Below, one piece after another: positions 17,670 through 26,290 of a DNA stretch of 64,000 bases (its first letter is position 1; every line of letters begins with the position of its first letter). Source of the stretch: Verrucomicrobiaceae bacterium (GTDB taxonomy: Bacteria > Verrucomicrobiota > Verrucomicrobiia > Verrucomicrobiales > Verrucomicrobiaceae); assembly GCA_016713035.1 (NCBI GenBank), contig JADJPW010000002.1:372001-436000 (forward strand). Reading direction: 5' to 3'. The notes beneath the pieces were generated by a model. The model was given only the letters and a program-made list of their open reading frames with translations. It was not told where the DNA came from and did no database searches. The position numbers and the translations under genes are program-made.

Positions 17670-18806
17670 ATGAACTCCACCGCTGCGCTTCCGCCTGTTG
17701 ATCTGCTCAGAAAACTGCCTCTCGAAGAGCAGCTCGTCGGGGTAAATGCCAAAACTGGCCCATATCTCATGCCTGATGCCGGTAAATCCCTGCGCAGGGT
17801 GAAGGGGTTTCAGTCACAGACGAATGCCTTTCATGTCATGTCACGCACTTGCGGCGGGGCGGTGTTTTGGGATGATGTGGAGAAGGAGGCGCTACGCAGG
17901 GTGCTGTGGCGGCTAGCGGAGTTCTGTGGAGTACGCTTGCTGACCTACTGCGTGATGGGGAACCACTTTCATGCGCTGGTGGAGGTGCCGGACCAGAAGA
18001 GGTGGGTAGAGGAGCAGTTTGGTGGACCGCAGGGCGAGCAAAAACTGATGCGGCATCTGCGGGTCCTCTATAGCAAGGTGTTCGTGGAGCAGTTGCAGGA
18101 GGATTTTGCCGAGTTGCGGAAGCGGGGCTCTGAGGCGGTGGTGCAGCATCGGCTGGGGCTGCTCAAAAAGCGATTTTGCGATGTGGCGGTATATATGCGT
18201 GAGGTGAAGCAGCGTTTTTCGCGGTGGTACAACAAACGCCACAAGCGGAAAGGGACGCTCTGGATGGATCGGTTCCGTAGTGTGCTGGTGGAAGGAAAAG
18301 GTGATCCGCTGCTGGCGATGGCGGCGTATATTGATCTCAATCCTGTGCGAGGTGGGCTGGTGAGTGATCCGAAGGATTACCGGTGGTGTGGGTATGCGGA
18401 GGCGCTGGGAGGGAACAAAGAGTGCCAGAGAGGGATTTGCCGCGTGACGGGGCGAGATGCCAATGAAACGGACTGGGTGAAGAGCGGAGCGCGGGAGGGG
18501 TATCGACGAATCTTGTTTACGACCGGGCGGGAGGTGAAAACGGCGGATGGAGGGGCGATAGCTCGGCGTGGGGTGAGCGTGGAGAAGGCCGAGGAGGTTT
18601 TGAAAGCAGGTGGGAAGCTCTCGCTGGGCGAGTTGGTGCGCTCGCAGGTGCGGCATTTCACAGCGGGGGCGGTGATTGGCTCGCGGGATTTTGTGAATGC
18701 GTTTTTCGAGGCGAATCGAGGCTTGTTTGGCACTTCGCGGAAAAGCGGAGCGCGGAGTATTCGAGCCGTCGATGGTGAGTTACACGCTCTTCGGGATTTG
18801 AAGTAA
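17670..18806 (+). CDS. REP-associated tyrosine transposase (RAYT, Y1/HUH), copy 1
   Basis: The protein has 378 residues from ATG 17670. It carries the IS200/RAYT core: HVMSRTCGGAVFWDD, the HUH metal motif in YCVMGNHFHALVEVP, and the block FSRWYNKRHKRKGTLWMDRF, followed by AAYIDLNPVRGGLV and YRWCGYAEALGG. The C-terminal third is an extra domain with RRGVSVEKAEEVL and SLGELVRSQVRHFTAG. RAYTs are single-strand transposases linked to REP hairpins and are usually vertically kept single genes. The copy at 26291 is clearly homologous but diverged. No insertion-sequence ends are visible around it. Confidence 0.85.
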   Translation: MNSTAALPPVDLLRKLPLEEQLVGVNAKTGPYLMPDAGKSLRRVKGFQSQTNAFHVMSRTCGGAVFWDDVEKEALRRVLWRLAEFCGVRLLTYCVMGNHFHALVEVPDQKRWVEEQFGGPQGEQKLMRHLRVLYSKVFVEQLQEDFAELRKRGSEAVVQHRLGLLKKRFCDVAVYMREVKQRFSRWYNKRHKRKGTLWMDRFRSVLVEGKGDPLLAMAAYIDLNPVRGGLVSDPKDYRWCGYAEALGGNKECQRGICRVTGRDANETDWVKSGAREGYRRILFTTGREVKTADGGAIARRGVSVEKAEEVLKAGGKLSLGELVRSQVRHFTAGAVIGSRDFVNAFFEANRGLFGTSRKSGARSIRAVDGELHALRDLK

Positions 18807-18826
18807 TATCTGGGAGGGCGTTGCCC

Positions 18827-19678
18827 TTATTTCAGCTCGATGTTATCGATGAGCCGTGCGGAGCCAAATCGGATCGCGAGGGCGATGAGGGCCATTTCGG
18901 TGCTCTCGGAAGGCTCTTGCAGCGTGGTGGCGTCCACCACTTCGACATAGTCCACTTGTCCGAGCGGGGCTTTGGAGCTGATTTCGTCTAAAATGAGCTG
19001 TTTGAGCTTTTTGGGGTCATTTTCACCGCCTTTGAGGTAGGCATTACGGGCTTGCTGGAGCGCGGCACGCAGAACGGGGGCCTGTTGACGTTCTTCGGCG
19101 CTTAAGTAGCGATTTCGGCTGCTCATGGCTAGTCCGTCGGACTCGCGGATGGTCTCCACGCCGTGGATGACGATGTTGAAGTCGAGATCACGCACGAGTC
19201 TGCGGATGATGGCGAGCTGCTGGTAGTCTTTTTTGCCGAAAACGGCATCGTCTGGTTGGACGAGGTTGAAGAGCTTTGCCACGACGGTGCAGACGCCGTC
19301 GAAATGACCTGGGCGGCTGGCTCCGCAGAGGACTTTTGAGAGACTGGTCTCGGTGAGTTGGATGCTGCGGCCCTCTGGGTAGATGTCTTCCACTTTCGGG
19401 GAGAAGATGGCATCTGCTCCATTGTCGCGACAGATGGTGAGGTCTTCGATCAGGGTGCGTGGATAGCTGGTGAAGTCTTCGTTCGGGCCAAACTGGAGCG
19501 GATTGACGAAGCTGCTCACGACCACATTGCCACCGGGGCCTGCGATTTCTCGTGCGGTGCGGATGAGGGTGGCGTGGCCTTCATGTAGTGCCCCCATCGT
19601 GGGCACAAAGACGCAGCGGGTGCCCCGATTCACAGAGGTCCATGAGCGTAGTTGGCGGATGTTGTTGATGACATTCAT
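18827..19678 (-). CDS. panC: Pantothenate synthetase
   Basis: The protein has 283 residues, the standard length. The family blocks are FVPTMGALHEGHATLIR near residue 25 (HIGH-like motif), FVNPLQFGPNEDFTSYPR, GASRPGHFDGVCTVVAKLFNLVQPD, FGKKDYQQL and SDGLAMSSRNRYLS. It makes pantothenate from pantoate and beta-alanine with ATP in the cytoplasm. The ATG overlaps the TGA of the ABC permease gene (ATGA), so it is translated with the exporter genes; that link is probably organisational. panB and panD are not in view. Confidence 0.95.
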   Translation of the reverse strand: MNVINNIRQLRSWTSVNRGTRCVFVPTMGALHEGHATLIRTAREIAGPGGNVVVSSFVNPLQFGPNEDFTSYPRTLIEDLTICRDNGADAIFSPKVEDIYPEGRSIQLTETSLSKVLCGASRPGHFDGVCTVVAKLFNLVQPDDAVFGKKDYQQLAIIRRLVRDLDFNIVIHGVETIRESDGLAMSSRNRYLSAEERQQAPVLRAALQQARNAYLKGGENDPKKLKQLILDEISSKAPLGQVDYVEVVDATTLQEPSESTEMALIALAIRFGSARLIDNIELK

Positions 19679-20519
19679 GATTTGAGGTCTCTCGATTCAA
19701 ATACGGCATACCCCAGCGTGAACAAAGTAAGATTTATCGCGGCGAGGATGGCGAAGCCGCGCCAGACGAGCGGCCATTCGATGGTTTCGGCCATGAGCCG
19801 GGTCCAGACGGTCATGTGGCGTGTGATGAGGAGGTGCTGGTAGCTTTCCATGAAGCCGCTGTTTCGTAGAATGAAGTCCACCAACATGTAAGAGAGTGCG
19901 CCGATGGTGGCTGCTGCAGGCTTCATGCGGAAGCAGGATAAAAAAAAGGCGATGCTGGTGATCACCGTCATGCTCAGGCCCATGCCTAGTGTGCCGAGTG
20001 CGTAGTGGCGCAGACCCTCATCCCACTCGAAAAAGATACCAGGGACATGTCCTGTATCCACACACAGAATCCGCCGCCCCATCCTCTTAGCAACAGGCCC
20101 AGGACGAAGGCTGTCCAGGCGAGAAACTGGATCAAGAACACTGCGTAGCTGATGGAGGTGAGGTATTTCAGCAACAGCAGCCGGAAGCGGCTCACGGGCC
20201 GTGCGAGCAATAGGCGAAGGTGTCCATCCTCCGACTCCTTCGATACGATGTCCCCGGCCACCAGTGTGAGGAAAAGGGCTCCCAGGAGCAGGAAGGACAT
20301 GATCACGACGAGGAAAGCTACGGTGAGTGCGGAGAAGTAGTGGTCCATATTCTCGCCCGAGCCGACGATGGCCCGCTGCACCGGCCCGAGGCCCTTCACT
20401 TTGATGAGCCATAGGCATAGGAGCTCTAGGACGACAAACACTCCGAAGCCGAGAAAGGTCCGCCTGCGTGCAAAGAGCTTCAGGAGCTCGCCGCGCCATT
20501 GTTGGAGAAAGAGCATCAT
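19675..20519 (-). CDS. ABC-2 type exporter permease, frameshifted
   Basis: The N-terminal frame (ATG 20519, or 20516) gives FLQQWRGELLKLFARRRTFLGFGVFV, two further hydrophobic stretches and the signature VSKESEDGHLRLLLARPVSRFRLLLLKY typical of ABC-2 permeases. After LLLRGWG the frame fails and ends at 19986. The next frame carries on with ILCVDTGHVPGIFFEWDEGL and several TM helices to 19675. A single indel near 20070-20090 explains it; joined length is about 280 residues with six TM helices. The upstream ATPase stop overlaps its start, and its own stop overlaps panC. Confidence 0.75.
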
Positions 20520-21409
20520 GATTTACCAGATAGTCCCATGTAGAGTTCCTCAAGGGTGCGGCGGTGGGGCTGCCAGGAGTGGATGGGCACTCCGCCATTC
20601 ACTAGAGCTGCGGCGAGCTGGTGCGGCTCCATCTCCAGCGGCACTTCGACGATGCCTTGCTTATCCATTTGGGCACCCACGCGTGCCATCACTTCACGAG
20701 CGATGCCGATATCATCTGTGTGGAGTTGGAACATGCGCCGCGTTTTTTCCTGAGATGGAATCACGCCTTCGAAGACCTTTCGCCCGTCTTTGATGATGAC
20801 GCAGCGGTCACACATTTGCTCTACTTCACCGAGGAGGTGGGAGTTGAGCATGATTGTCATGCCGTGATGCTGGCGGAGGTGTAGGATCAGCTCGCGGAAT
20901 TCACGGATGCCTTCGGGGTCGAGCCCGTCGGTGGGCTCGTCCAGCAGCAGCATGCGCGGACGCGGTAGTAAGGCCTGTGCCAGAGCGAGCCGCTGGCGCA
21001 TGCCGTGGCTGTAGGTGGCGGCTTTTTGGCCGATGGCTTTTGTCAGCCGCACCATTTCGACCACGCGGTGGACTTCTTTTTCGTCCCACCAGCCGGAGAG
21101 TGAGCATAGAGCCCGCAGATTTTGCCAACCACTGAGGTAATCGTAAAAACAGGCTGCCCCGTAGATCGCGCCGATCTGCTGGAGCGCACCGGCACGATCA
21201 CGCTGCACGCTGCGGCCACCGATGCGTACCTCACCCGTATCTGGCCGTACCATACCGAGGGTGATGCCCATGATGGTGCTCTTTCCGGCTCCATTGTGCC
21301 CCAGTAGGCCTAATATCTCGCCCTCCTTCACCTCGAAGCTGACATCATCCAGCGCCACTCGCCCGGTGGGCCAGCGTTTGGTGAGATGTTTGACTTCTAG
21401 GATCGCCAT
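20516..21409 (-). CDS. ABC transporter ATP-binding protein (exporter type)
   Basis: The protein has 297 residues from ATG 21409. Walker A GHNGAGKST lies near residue 38. The ABC signature is unusual: YSHGMRQRLALAQALL, with H in place of the second S of LSGGQ. Walker B is MLLLDEPTDGLDP, and the H-loop follows in NSHLLGEV. It is of the ABC-2/CcmA-NatA class, energising the permease encoded immediately downstream (ATGA overlap). The substrate is unknown. The frame upstream of ATG 21409 has no family similarity. Confidence 0.9.
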   Translation of the reverse strand: MAILEVKHLTKRWPTGRVALDDVSFEVKEGEILGLLGHNGAGKSTIMGITLGMVRPDTGEVRIGGRSVQRDRAGALQQIGAIYGAACFYDYLSGWQNLRALCSLSGWWDEKEVHRVVEMVRLTKAIGQKAATYSHGMRQRLALAQALLPRPRMLLLDEPTDGLDPEGIREFRELILHLRQHHGMTIMLNSHLLGEVEQMCDRCVIIKDGRKVFEGVIPSQEKTRRMFQLHTDDIGIAREVMARVGAQMDKQGIVEVPLEMEPHQLAAALVNGGVPIHSWQPHRRTLEELYMGLSGKS

Positions 21410-21530
21410 CGTGACCCATTTAGGCTCGCCGGAGCGGCGCATCAAGTGGCGGTTCCCGGTTCCCTATTTTCAAAGGTGCGGAGTTTGATGTCTCCCTGAT
21501 TTTCTGCCAAGAACAAGGAACCTCAAACTT

Positions 21531-22007
21531 ATGACCACCGGTATCATCACTATCTCTGACCGTGCCTCCGAAGGCGTTTACGACGACCTGGGAGGCCCCG
21601 CATTGCGCAAAGCAGCTCTGGAATACGGCTGGACCGTGCTCGCAGAAGCGATCGTGCCAGATGATCTGCTGCGCATCCAGGATGCTATCCGCTCCTTTTC
21701 AGCCCAGGGCTGTGGACTCATCCTGACGACGGGTGGCACAGGCATCGCCGAGAGGGATGTCACGCCTGAGGCGGTGCGCGGCATCATGCGGGTGGAGATT
21801 CCCGGCTTTGGCGAGCTGATGCGTATGAAATCACTCGAACACACGCCCAATGCCATCCTCAGCCGCTGCCTCGCTGCCATTGTGGACCGTAGTCTCGTCC
21901 TAGCGCTGCCGGGCAAGCCGCAGGGCGCGGTGGATTGCCTCGGCTTCGTGCTGGGTGCATTGCCGCATGCGGTGAAGCTGGCGCAAAAAGTGCCTACGAG
22001 CTGCTGA
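21531..22007 (+). CDS. mog: Molybdopterin adenylyltransferase (MogA/MoaB family)
   Basis: The protein has 158 residues. The start TGIITISDRASEGVYDDLGGPAL, the central LILTTGGTGIAERDVTPEAV (MPT-binding GGTG) and GFGELMRMKSLEHTPNAILSR are characteristic. The end LALPGKPQGAVDCLGFVLGALPHAVKL matches MogA. It activates molybdopterin by adenylylation during molybdenum-cofactor synthesis. A spaced AAGGAA precedes ATG 21531. Other moa/moe genes are not in the window. Confidence 0.9.
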   Translation: MTTGIITISDRASEGVYDDLGGPALRKAALEYGWTVLAEAIVPDDLLRIQDAIRSFSAQGCGLILTTGGTGIAERDVTPEAVRGIMRVEIPGFGELMRMKSLEHTPNAILSRCLAAIVDRSLVLALPGKPQGAVDCLGFVLGALPHAVKLAQKVPTSC

Positions 22008-22100
22008 GAATGAAAAAAACGAGATAATCGGCCCATCTCGCTCGTGGAGAAAGAATCGCTTCGTCAGCGGCATTCCTCTTTCCATTCCCCGCCTCTCCAC

Positions 22101-23207
22101 ATGCTCCCACTCACTGATTTCCCCTCCCTCCGTGGTCTCCATTATCTCAATACCGCTGCGGAGAGCATCCCGCCGCAGTGCGTGAATGACGCAGTGGCCG
22201 AGTACATGGCCCACAAGTCCCTTGGCATGCGCGGGCGTGATTTTCACTTTCCACGTGTCGAGGCCTGCCGTGAGATCGCTGCGAAGCACCTCGGTCTCAG
22301 CACGGATGAGGTCTCCTTCTGCTCATGCAGCTCGGAGGCGTATAATCTGCTCGCCTCCGCACTCCAGCTCCGGGCGCAGGATGAAGTCGTCATCACCGAT
22401 CTGGACTTCCCCGCAGGGGCCACCCCGTGGCTCACAGCGGCGGAAAAACCCCTCACACGGCTCTGGCGGCACCGTGAGGGAGCTTTGAGCCTCGATGACC
22501 TCGCGCCACTGCTCAATGAACGCACTGCTTTGGTCCAAGTCAGTCTAGTGAGCTTTTACAATGGGCACCGCATCGCATTCGCTCCGCTGCGCGATCTGGT
22601 GCGTCGCCTCGCACCGCAGGCCGTGCTCTCGGTCGATGTCACGCAGGCTCTCGGGCGTGTCGTGCTCGATTGCAGTGATGCAGACATCCTCATCTCCAGC
22701 ACGCACAAGTGGACGCTCGGCATCCACGGCGGCGGCATCGTCGGCATCCCCAAAAAAGCTGCTGCACGACTCACCACCAAAGCGGGTGGATGGTATCACA
22801 TCGCCAATGCCTTTGATCCAGACCGCTTTGAATCCGCCCGCATCAAATCAGGAGCTCTGAGCTTCTCCGTCGGCATGCCCAGCTTTGCCGCACTCTATGC
22901 GCTAAATGCTTCCCTGCGTTACTTGGATCAATTCGGCGTCGCTCGCATCGCAGCACACGCCGATCCGCTCATCGCCCGCGTGCATGCTGGATTACGCCAC
23001 CTCGGCATCCGCACACTCGCCCCCGAGCAGCCGGAGAACCCGAGTGGCATCGTCGCCTTCACCCACGCCAATACGCAGGAGATCCACGATGCGCTGCTCT
23101 CCGCGAACATCCACGTCATGCACCAAGTCGGGCGCATCCGCATCGCCGTACATGGATACAATACCGCCGAGGATGTGGAAAAACTGCTCGATCTGCTCAA
23201 GAGCTGA
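22101..23207 (+). CDS. Aminotransferase class V (PLP-dependent, cysteine desulfurase-like)
   Basis: The protein has 368 residues from ATG 22101. It begins FPSLRGLHYLNTAAESIPPQ, as in class V enzymes. The PLP lysine is in ISSTHKWTLGIHGGGIVG near residue 212. It also has SVDVTQALG with the cofactor-facing Asp. The closest groups are isopenicillin-epimerase-like and selenocysteine-lyase-like proteins acting on amino acids of unknown identity. No SUF or ISC genes are adjacent. The start is chosen because upstream residues (basic, Ser/His-rich) do not look like family sequence. Confidence 0.8.
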   Translation: MLPLTDFPSLRGLHYLNTAAESIPPQCVNDAVAEYMAHKSLGMRGRDFHFPRVEACREIAAKHLGLSTDEVSFCSCSSEAYNLLASALQLRAQDEVVITDLDFPAGATPWLTAAEKPLTRLWRHREGALSLDDLAPLLNERTALVQVSLVSFYNGHRIAFAPLRDLVRRLAPQAVLSVDVTQALGRVVLDCSDADILISSTHKWTLGIHGGGIVGIPKKAAARLTTKAGGWYHIANAFDPDRFESARIKSGALSFSVGMPSFAALYALNASLRYLDQFGVARIAAHADPLIARVHAGLRHLGIRTLAPEQPENPSGIVAFTHANTQEIHDALLSANIHVMHQVGRIRIAVHGYNTAEDVEKLLDLLKS

Positions 23208-23221
23208 TCACCAGAACCGAG

Positions 23222-24706
23222 TCACTTAAGTAGCACACCTGCATCCCCCGTTTCCCAGCCCAGTCCACCAGCGCGGATCGCGATAGCGTCAGCACCCGCA
23301 GGCCACTCGGCACTCAGTTGATCATGGAAAAATGAAGCATGAGTCACCCACTTGCCATGCACTAGCGCCTGCATCACCCACCAGCGTGTGTGAGACTGCC
23401 AGCGCTCATCCGCATGCCGCCAAGTGACGCGATTGCCAGCAGCCTTGGCCAAAATAGGAGCAGGTAGCGGCGTCTGACTCAGCCACGGACTCGCCGGCGG
23501 CAAGGCGTGCGTCGTGTACGCACGGCTGACCGTGTAAGTCGCCACTTTGCCCACGTCTTTATGCAGAGCCCCGAAGTTCCAGTGAAAGTGCCCAGGTGTC
23601 ATCTTTAAGCCGCGCTCTCGCAGCACACTCATCTGGCGCAGGATCTCGCCAGCGACTCGATCATTGCCCACGTTGGAGGTATTCATACCAGGCCAGATGT
23701 GACGGCCCAGCGTGTTTTGCTGGAGCCACCAGTCGTAATAAGTGGTGAACCCCAGCTTCGGACGGTCGATGGTCCAATAAAGCTGCGGCGTGAAATAATC
23801 CACCCAGCCCGATTGCAGCCACTTACGAGAGTCTGCCCCCATTTCCTCAAAGGGATCGAGCCCTCCGCCCGTGCCCTCTGGGTAGCCAGGCCTCCAAAGA
23901 CCAAAGGGGCTGATACCGAACTTCACCCAGCGCTTCGCTATCTTGATGCCTTCATAAATCATGCGCACCGTCTCATCGACATTTTGTCGCCTCCAGGCAG
24001 GGCGATCCAGCGGTCCACCAGCCGCCTTGTATCGGCCATAGCTTGCATCATCCGGGAACTCGATCTTCTGCTTCGCGGCATCCGTAATAGGATAAGGATA
24101 AAAATAATCATCGATGTGGATGCCATCCACGTCATATCGCCGCGTCACATCCAGCATCACCGCAATGGCTTGAGCTCGCACCTCAGGCACACCAGGGTCC
24201 ATCCACCAGTCGATGCCGTATTTCATCGTCCACTCGGGATTCTTACGGCGCATGTGGCCAGAGCTGGGCGCATGCTTTTCACCCGCCAGAGAGCGGAAGG
24301 GATTAAACCACGCATGCAGCTCCATGCCCCGCTTATGGGCCTCTTTCACGGCGAACTCCAGAGGATCCCATGCTGGGGAAGGAGCACGGCCCATCGCTCC
24401 GGTCAAAAAAGGCGACCACGGCTCTAACGTGGATGCATACATCGCATCACCAGCGGGGCGGACTTGAAAAATGAGCGCATTGAGCCGCAGCCGCGCCGCA
24501 GACTCGATCAGCGTGAGGAGCTGCTGCTGCTGCCGCTCCACAGGCAGACCGGGCTCAGAGGGCCAATTGATATTCCGCACCGTAGCGATCCAAGAACCGC
24601 GCAACTCCCGCGCAGGTGGCGGCACAGTGGACTGCGCACGCAGCCTCCCGCCCGCTGTGAGAGCGAGTACCATCAAAAACACACGAAGAATCATCCCATA
24701 CGTCAT
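23222..24706 (-). CDS. Glycosyl hydrolase-like 10 (GHL10/DUF187) secreted protein
   Basis: The protein has 494 residues with a signal peptide (MILRVFLMVLALTAGG). The GHL10 barrel is clear: ELRGSWIATVRNINWPSEPG, LNALIFQVRPAGDAMYAS, GMELHAWFNPFRSL, YDVDGIHIDDYFYPYP (the D-x-D catalytic region) and FGISPFGLWRPGYPEGTGG. It probably hydrolyses an extracellular glycan, though specificity for this family is largely untested. It lies 55 bases downstream of a sulfatase gene in the same direction, which suggests shared use on a sulfated polysaccharide. Confidence 0.85.
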   Translation of the reverse strand: MTYGMILRVFLMVLALTAGGRLRAQSTVPPPARELRGSWIATVRNINWPSEPGLPVERQQQQLLTLIESAARLRLNALIFQVRPAGDAMYASTLEPWSPFLTGAMGRAPSPAWDPLEFAVKEAHKRGMELHAWFNPFRSLAGEKHAPSSGHMRRKNPEWTMKYGIDWWMDPGVPEVRAQAIAVMLDVTRRYDVDGIHIDDYFYPYPITDAAKQKIEFPDDASYGRYKAAGGPLDRPAWRRQNVDETVRMIYEGIKIAKRWVKFGISPFGLWRPGYPEGTGGGLDPFEEMGADSRKWLQSGWVDYFTPQLYWTIDRPKLGFTTYYDWWLQQNTLGRHIWPGMNTSNVGNDRVAGEILRQMSVLRERGLKMTPGHFHWNFGALHKDVGKVATYTVSRAYTTHALPPASPWLSQTPLPAPILAKAAGNRVTWRHADERWQSHTRWWVMQALVHGKWVTHASFFHDQLSAEWPAGADAIAIRAGGLGWETGDAGVLLK

Positions 24707-24761
24707 AGCGCCCCTACAGGGATCTTCAAACACCAGCGCACATGAAATGCTAACAAGCCCA

Positions 24762-26132
24762 TCACCGCAACGGATCACCGCTTTGCACACGCCATGACCT
24801 CAACTCGGCTCGCAAGCGAGCCAACGTGTCCGCATGGCTAACAACTGCGCTCAGATCTCTCAGCTCATACGGGTCAGCTTGCAGGTCAAAAAGCTGCTCG
24901 CGGCCCACTTTGGGATACAGGATGAATTTCCACCGCTCATCGCAGATCATGCGCTGAGTGTCCGTGAACACACCCGTGGCAAAAACACGCACGCGATCAG
25001 TTTCATGCCGCAAAAGCGGCAAGAGGCTCTTCCCCGTCACCGTCGCTGGAACCGCCACCCCCGCCAGATCGCAAAGCGTCGGAAAAAGGTCTCTTAGCTC
25101 CACCAGCGCGGCACAACGCTCATTACGGGGCAATCCAGGACCGCAGACGATCAGTGGACTGCGGATGCTGTGCTCGTAGCAGTTTTGTTTTCCCAGCAGG
25201 CCGTGACTACCAAGCGCCAGGCCTTGATCACTCGTGAAAATAATCACCGTCTCCTCCTGTGAAGGCAGAGCGGCCAGAATGCGCCCTAGCTGCGAATCGA
25301 CATCCGTCACCATCGCGTAATACAGCGCTAGCTCCTCACGCACCGCGTATTCCGTTCGAGGCGAAGGCAGCAGCAACTCATCACGGCCCAGTAAATTCCC
25401 ATGATCAAAAGGATGCAGCGGGGCAAAATTCGGCGGCAGGACCATTTTTTCTGCCAAATAGCGATTTTCCAGTCCCTTAGGCCACTGAAGAGGATCATGC
25501 GGGAAGGCGAAATTCACATGCACGAACCATGGTTTGTCCTTTGGAGCCGATTCAATAGCCCGGATCGCTCCGTCAGCGATGATGCGGCTGTTATCCGGCA
25601 GTAAACCCACTCCTTTGTCCAACTCCGCTCGATTCTCAGAGTCCTTGAAGGTCCAGCCCCGATACCCCGTCAGTGGCCGGCCACGATCATCCATAGCAGG
25701 CTGCTCTACCCCCTTGGCCCCGCCACTGGAGAAAAGTCCACTCGTCAGAGAATAGCCACGCTGCAAAGGATGCCCATCATTGTGCCACTTGCCGCTGTAG
25801 CAGGTGAAGTAGCCAGCCCTTTGCAGTGTCCCAGCCAAAGTCGCCAAATTAGGATCAATACCGCCTGTGGGATATTTTGGCAGAGCAGTGAATGCGTGGG
25901 TGCCCGTGAGGATCTGTGCCCGGCTGACATGGCAGATGGGATAACCTGCATACGCCCGCGAAAACGCCGTGCCCCGCGCCACCAGTCGGTCCAGCACAGG
26001 AGTGGCAACTTGTCCGTGCCCCAATGCATGGATCGAATCAGGACGCTGATCATCCGAAACGACCAGCAGCACATTGGGAGCCGCAGTGGCCCATGAAATC
26101 GCGAGTAAAAGAAGAGCAAAAAAGCGCTGCAT
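24762..26132 (-). CDS. Secreted sulfatase with atypical CHVSR active-site motif
   Basis: The protein has 456 residues including a signal peptide (MQRFFALLLLAISWATA). The alkaline-phosphatase-fold sulfatase pattern is present: NVLLVVSDDQRPDS (metal Asp pair), YSGKWHNDG, FVHVNFAFPHDP and IIFTSDQGLALGSHGLLGKQN. The formylglycine site reads CHVSRAQILTG. The Cys, Ser and Arg of CxPSR are kept but the Pro is Val. Iduronate-2-sulfatase-like proteins are the nearest relatives. The product probably removes sulfate from an algal or animal glycan in the periplasm. It is upstream of and codirectional with the GHL10 gene. Confidence 0.85.
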   Translation of the reverse strand: MQRFFALLLLAISWATAAPNVLLVVSDDQRPDSIHALGHGQVATPVLDRLVARGTAFSRAYAGYPICHVSRAQILTGTHAFTALPKYPTGGIDPNLATLAGTLQRAGYFTCYSGKWHNDGHPLQRGYSLTSGLFSSGGAKGVEQPAMDDRGRPLTGYRGWTFKDSENRAELDKGVGLLPDNSRIIADGAIRAIESAPKDKPWFVHVNFAFPHDPLQWPKGLENRYLAEKMVLPPNFAPLHPFDHGNLLGRDELLLPSPRTEYAVREELALYYAMVTDVDSQLGRILAALPSQEETVIIFTSDQGLALGSHGLLGKQNCYEHSIRSPLIVCGPGLPRNERCAALVELRDLFPTLCDLAGVAVPATVTGKSLLPLLRHETDRVRVFATGVFTDTQRMICDERWKFILYPKVGREQLFDLQADPYELRDLSAVVSHADTLARLRAELRSWRVQSGDPLR

Positions 26133-26201
26133 ACTAAGTAAACGTGTCGTGAGAGGCGGTTTGGCCTTCCGATGATATTAAACATCGTGACGGTGCTGAT
26201 A

Positions 26202-26236
26202 GATATGTATAAAGTATCTGCAAGATAGTTATTGCA
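26202..26236 (+). promoter_or_regulatory. Conserved leader motif upstream of RAYT copy 2
   Basis: GATATGTA, 17 bases, then AGTTATTGCA, ending 54 bases before ATG 26291. It matches the motif at 17586-17621. The otherwise AT-rich 26133-26290 stretch holds no gene. Confidence 0.45.
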
Positions 26237-26290
26237 GTGTTGGGTTTTCTTTCCAGGATGGACCATCTATCGATTACCTCTTGCTGCCGC

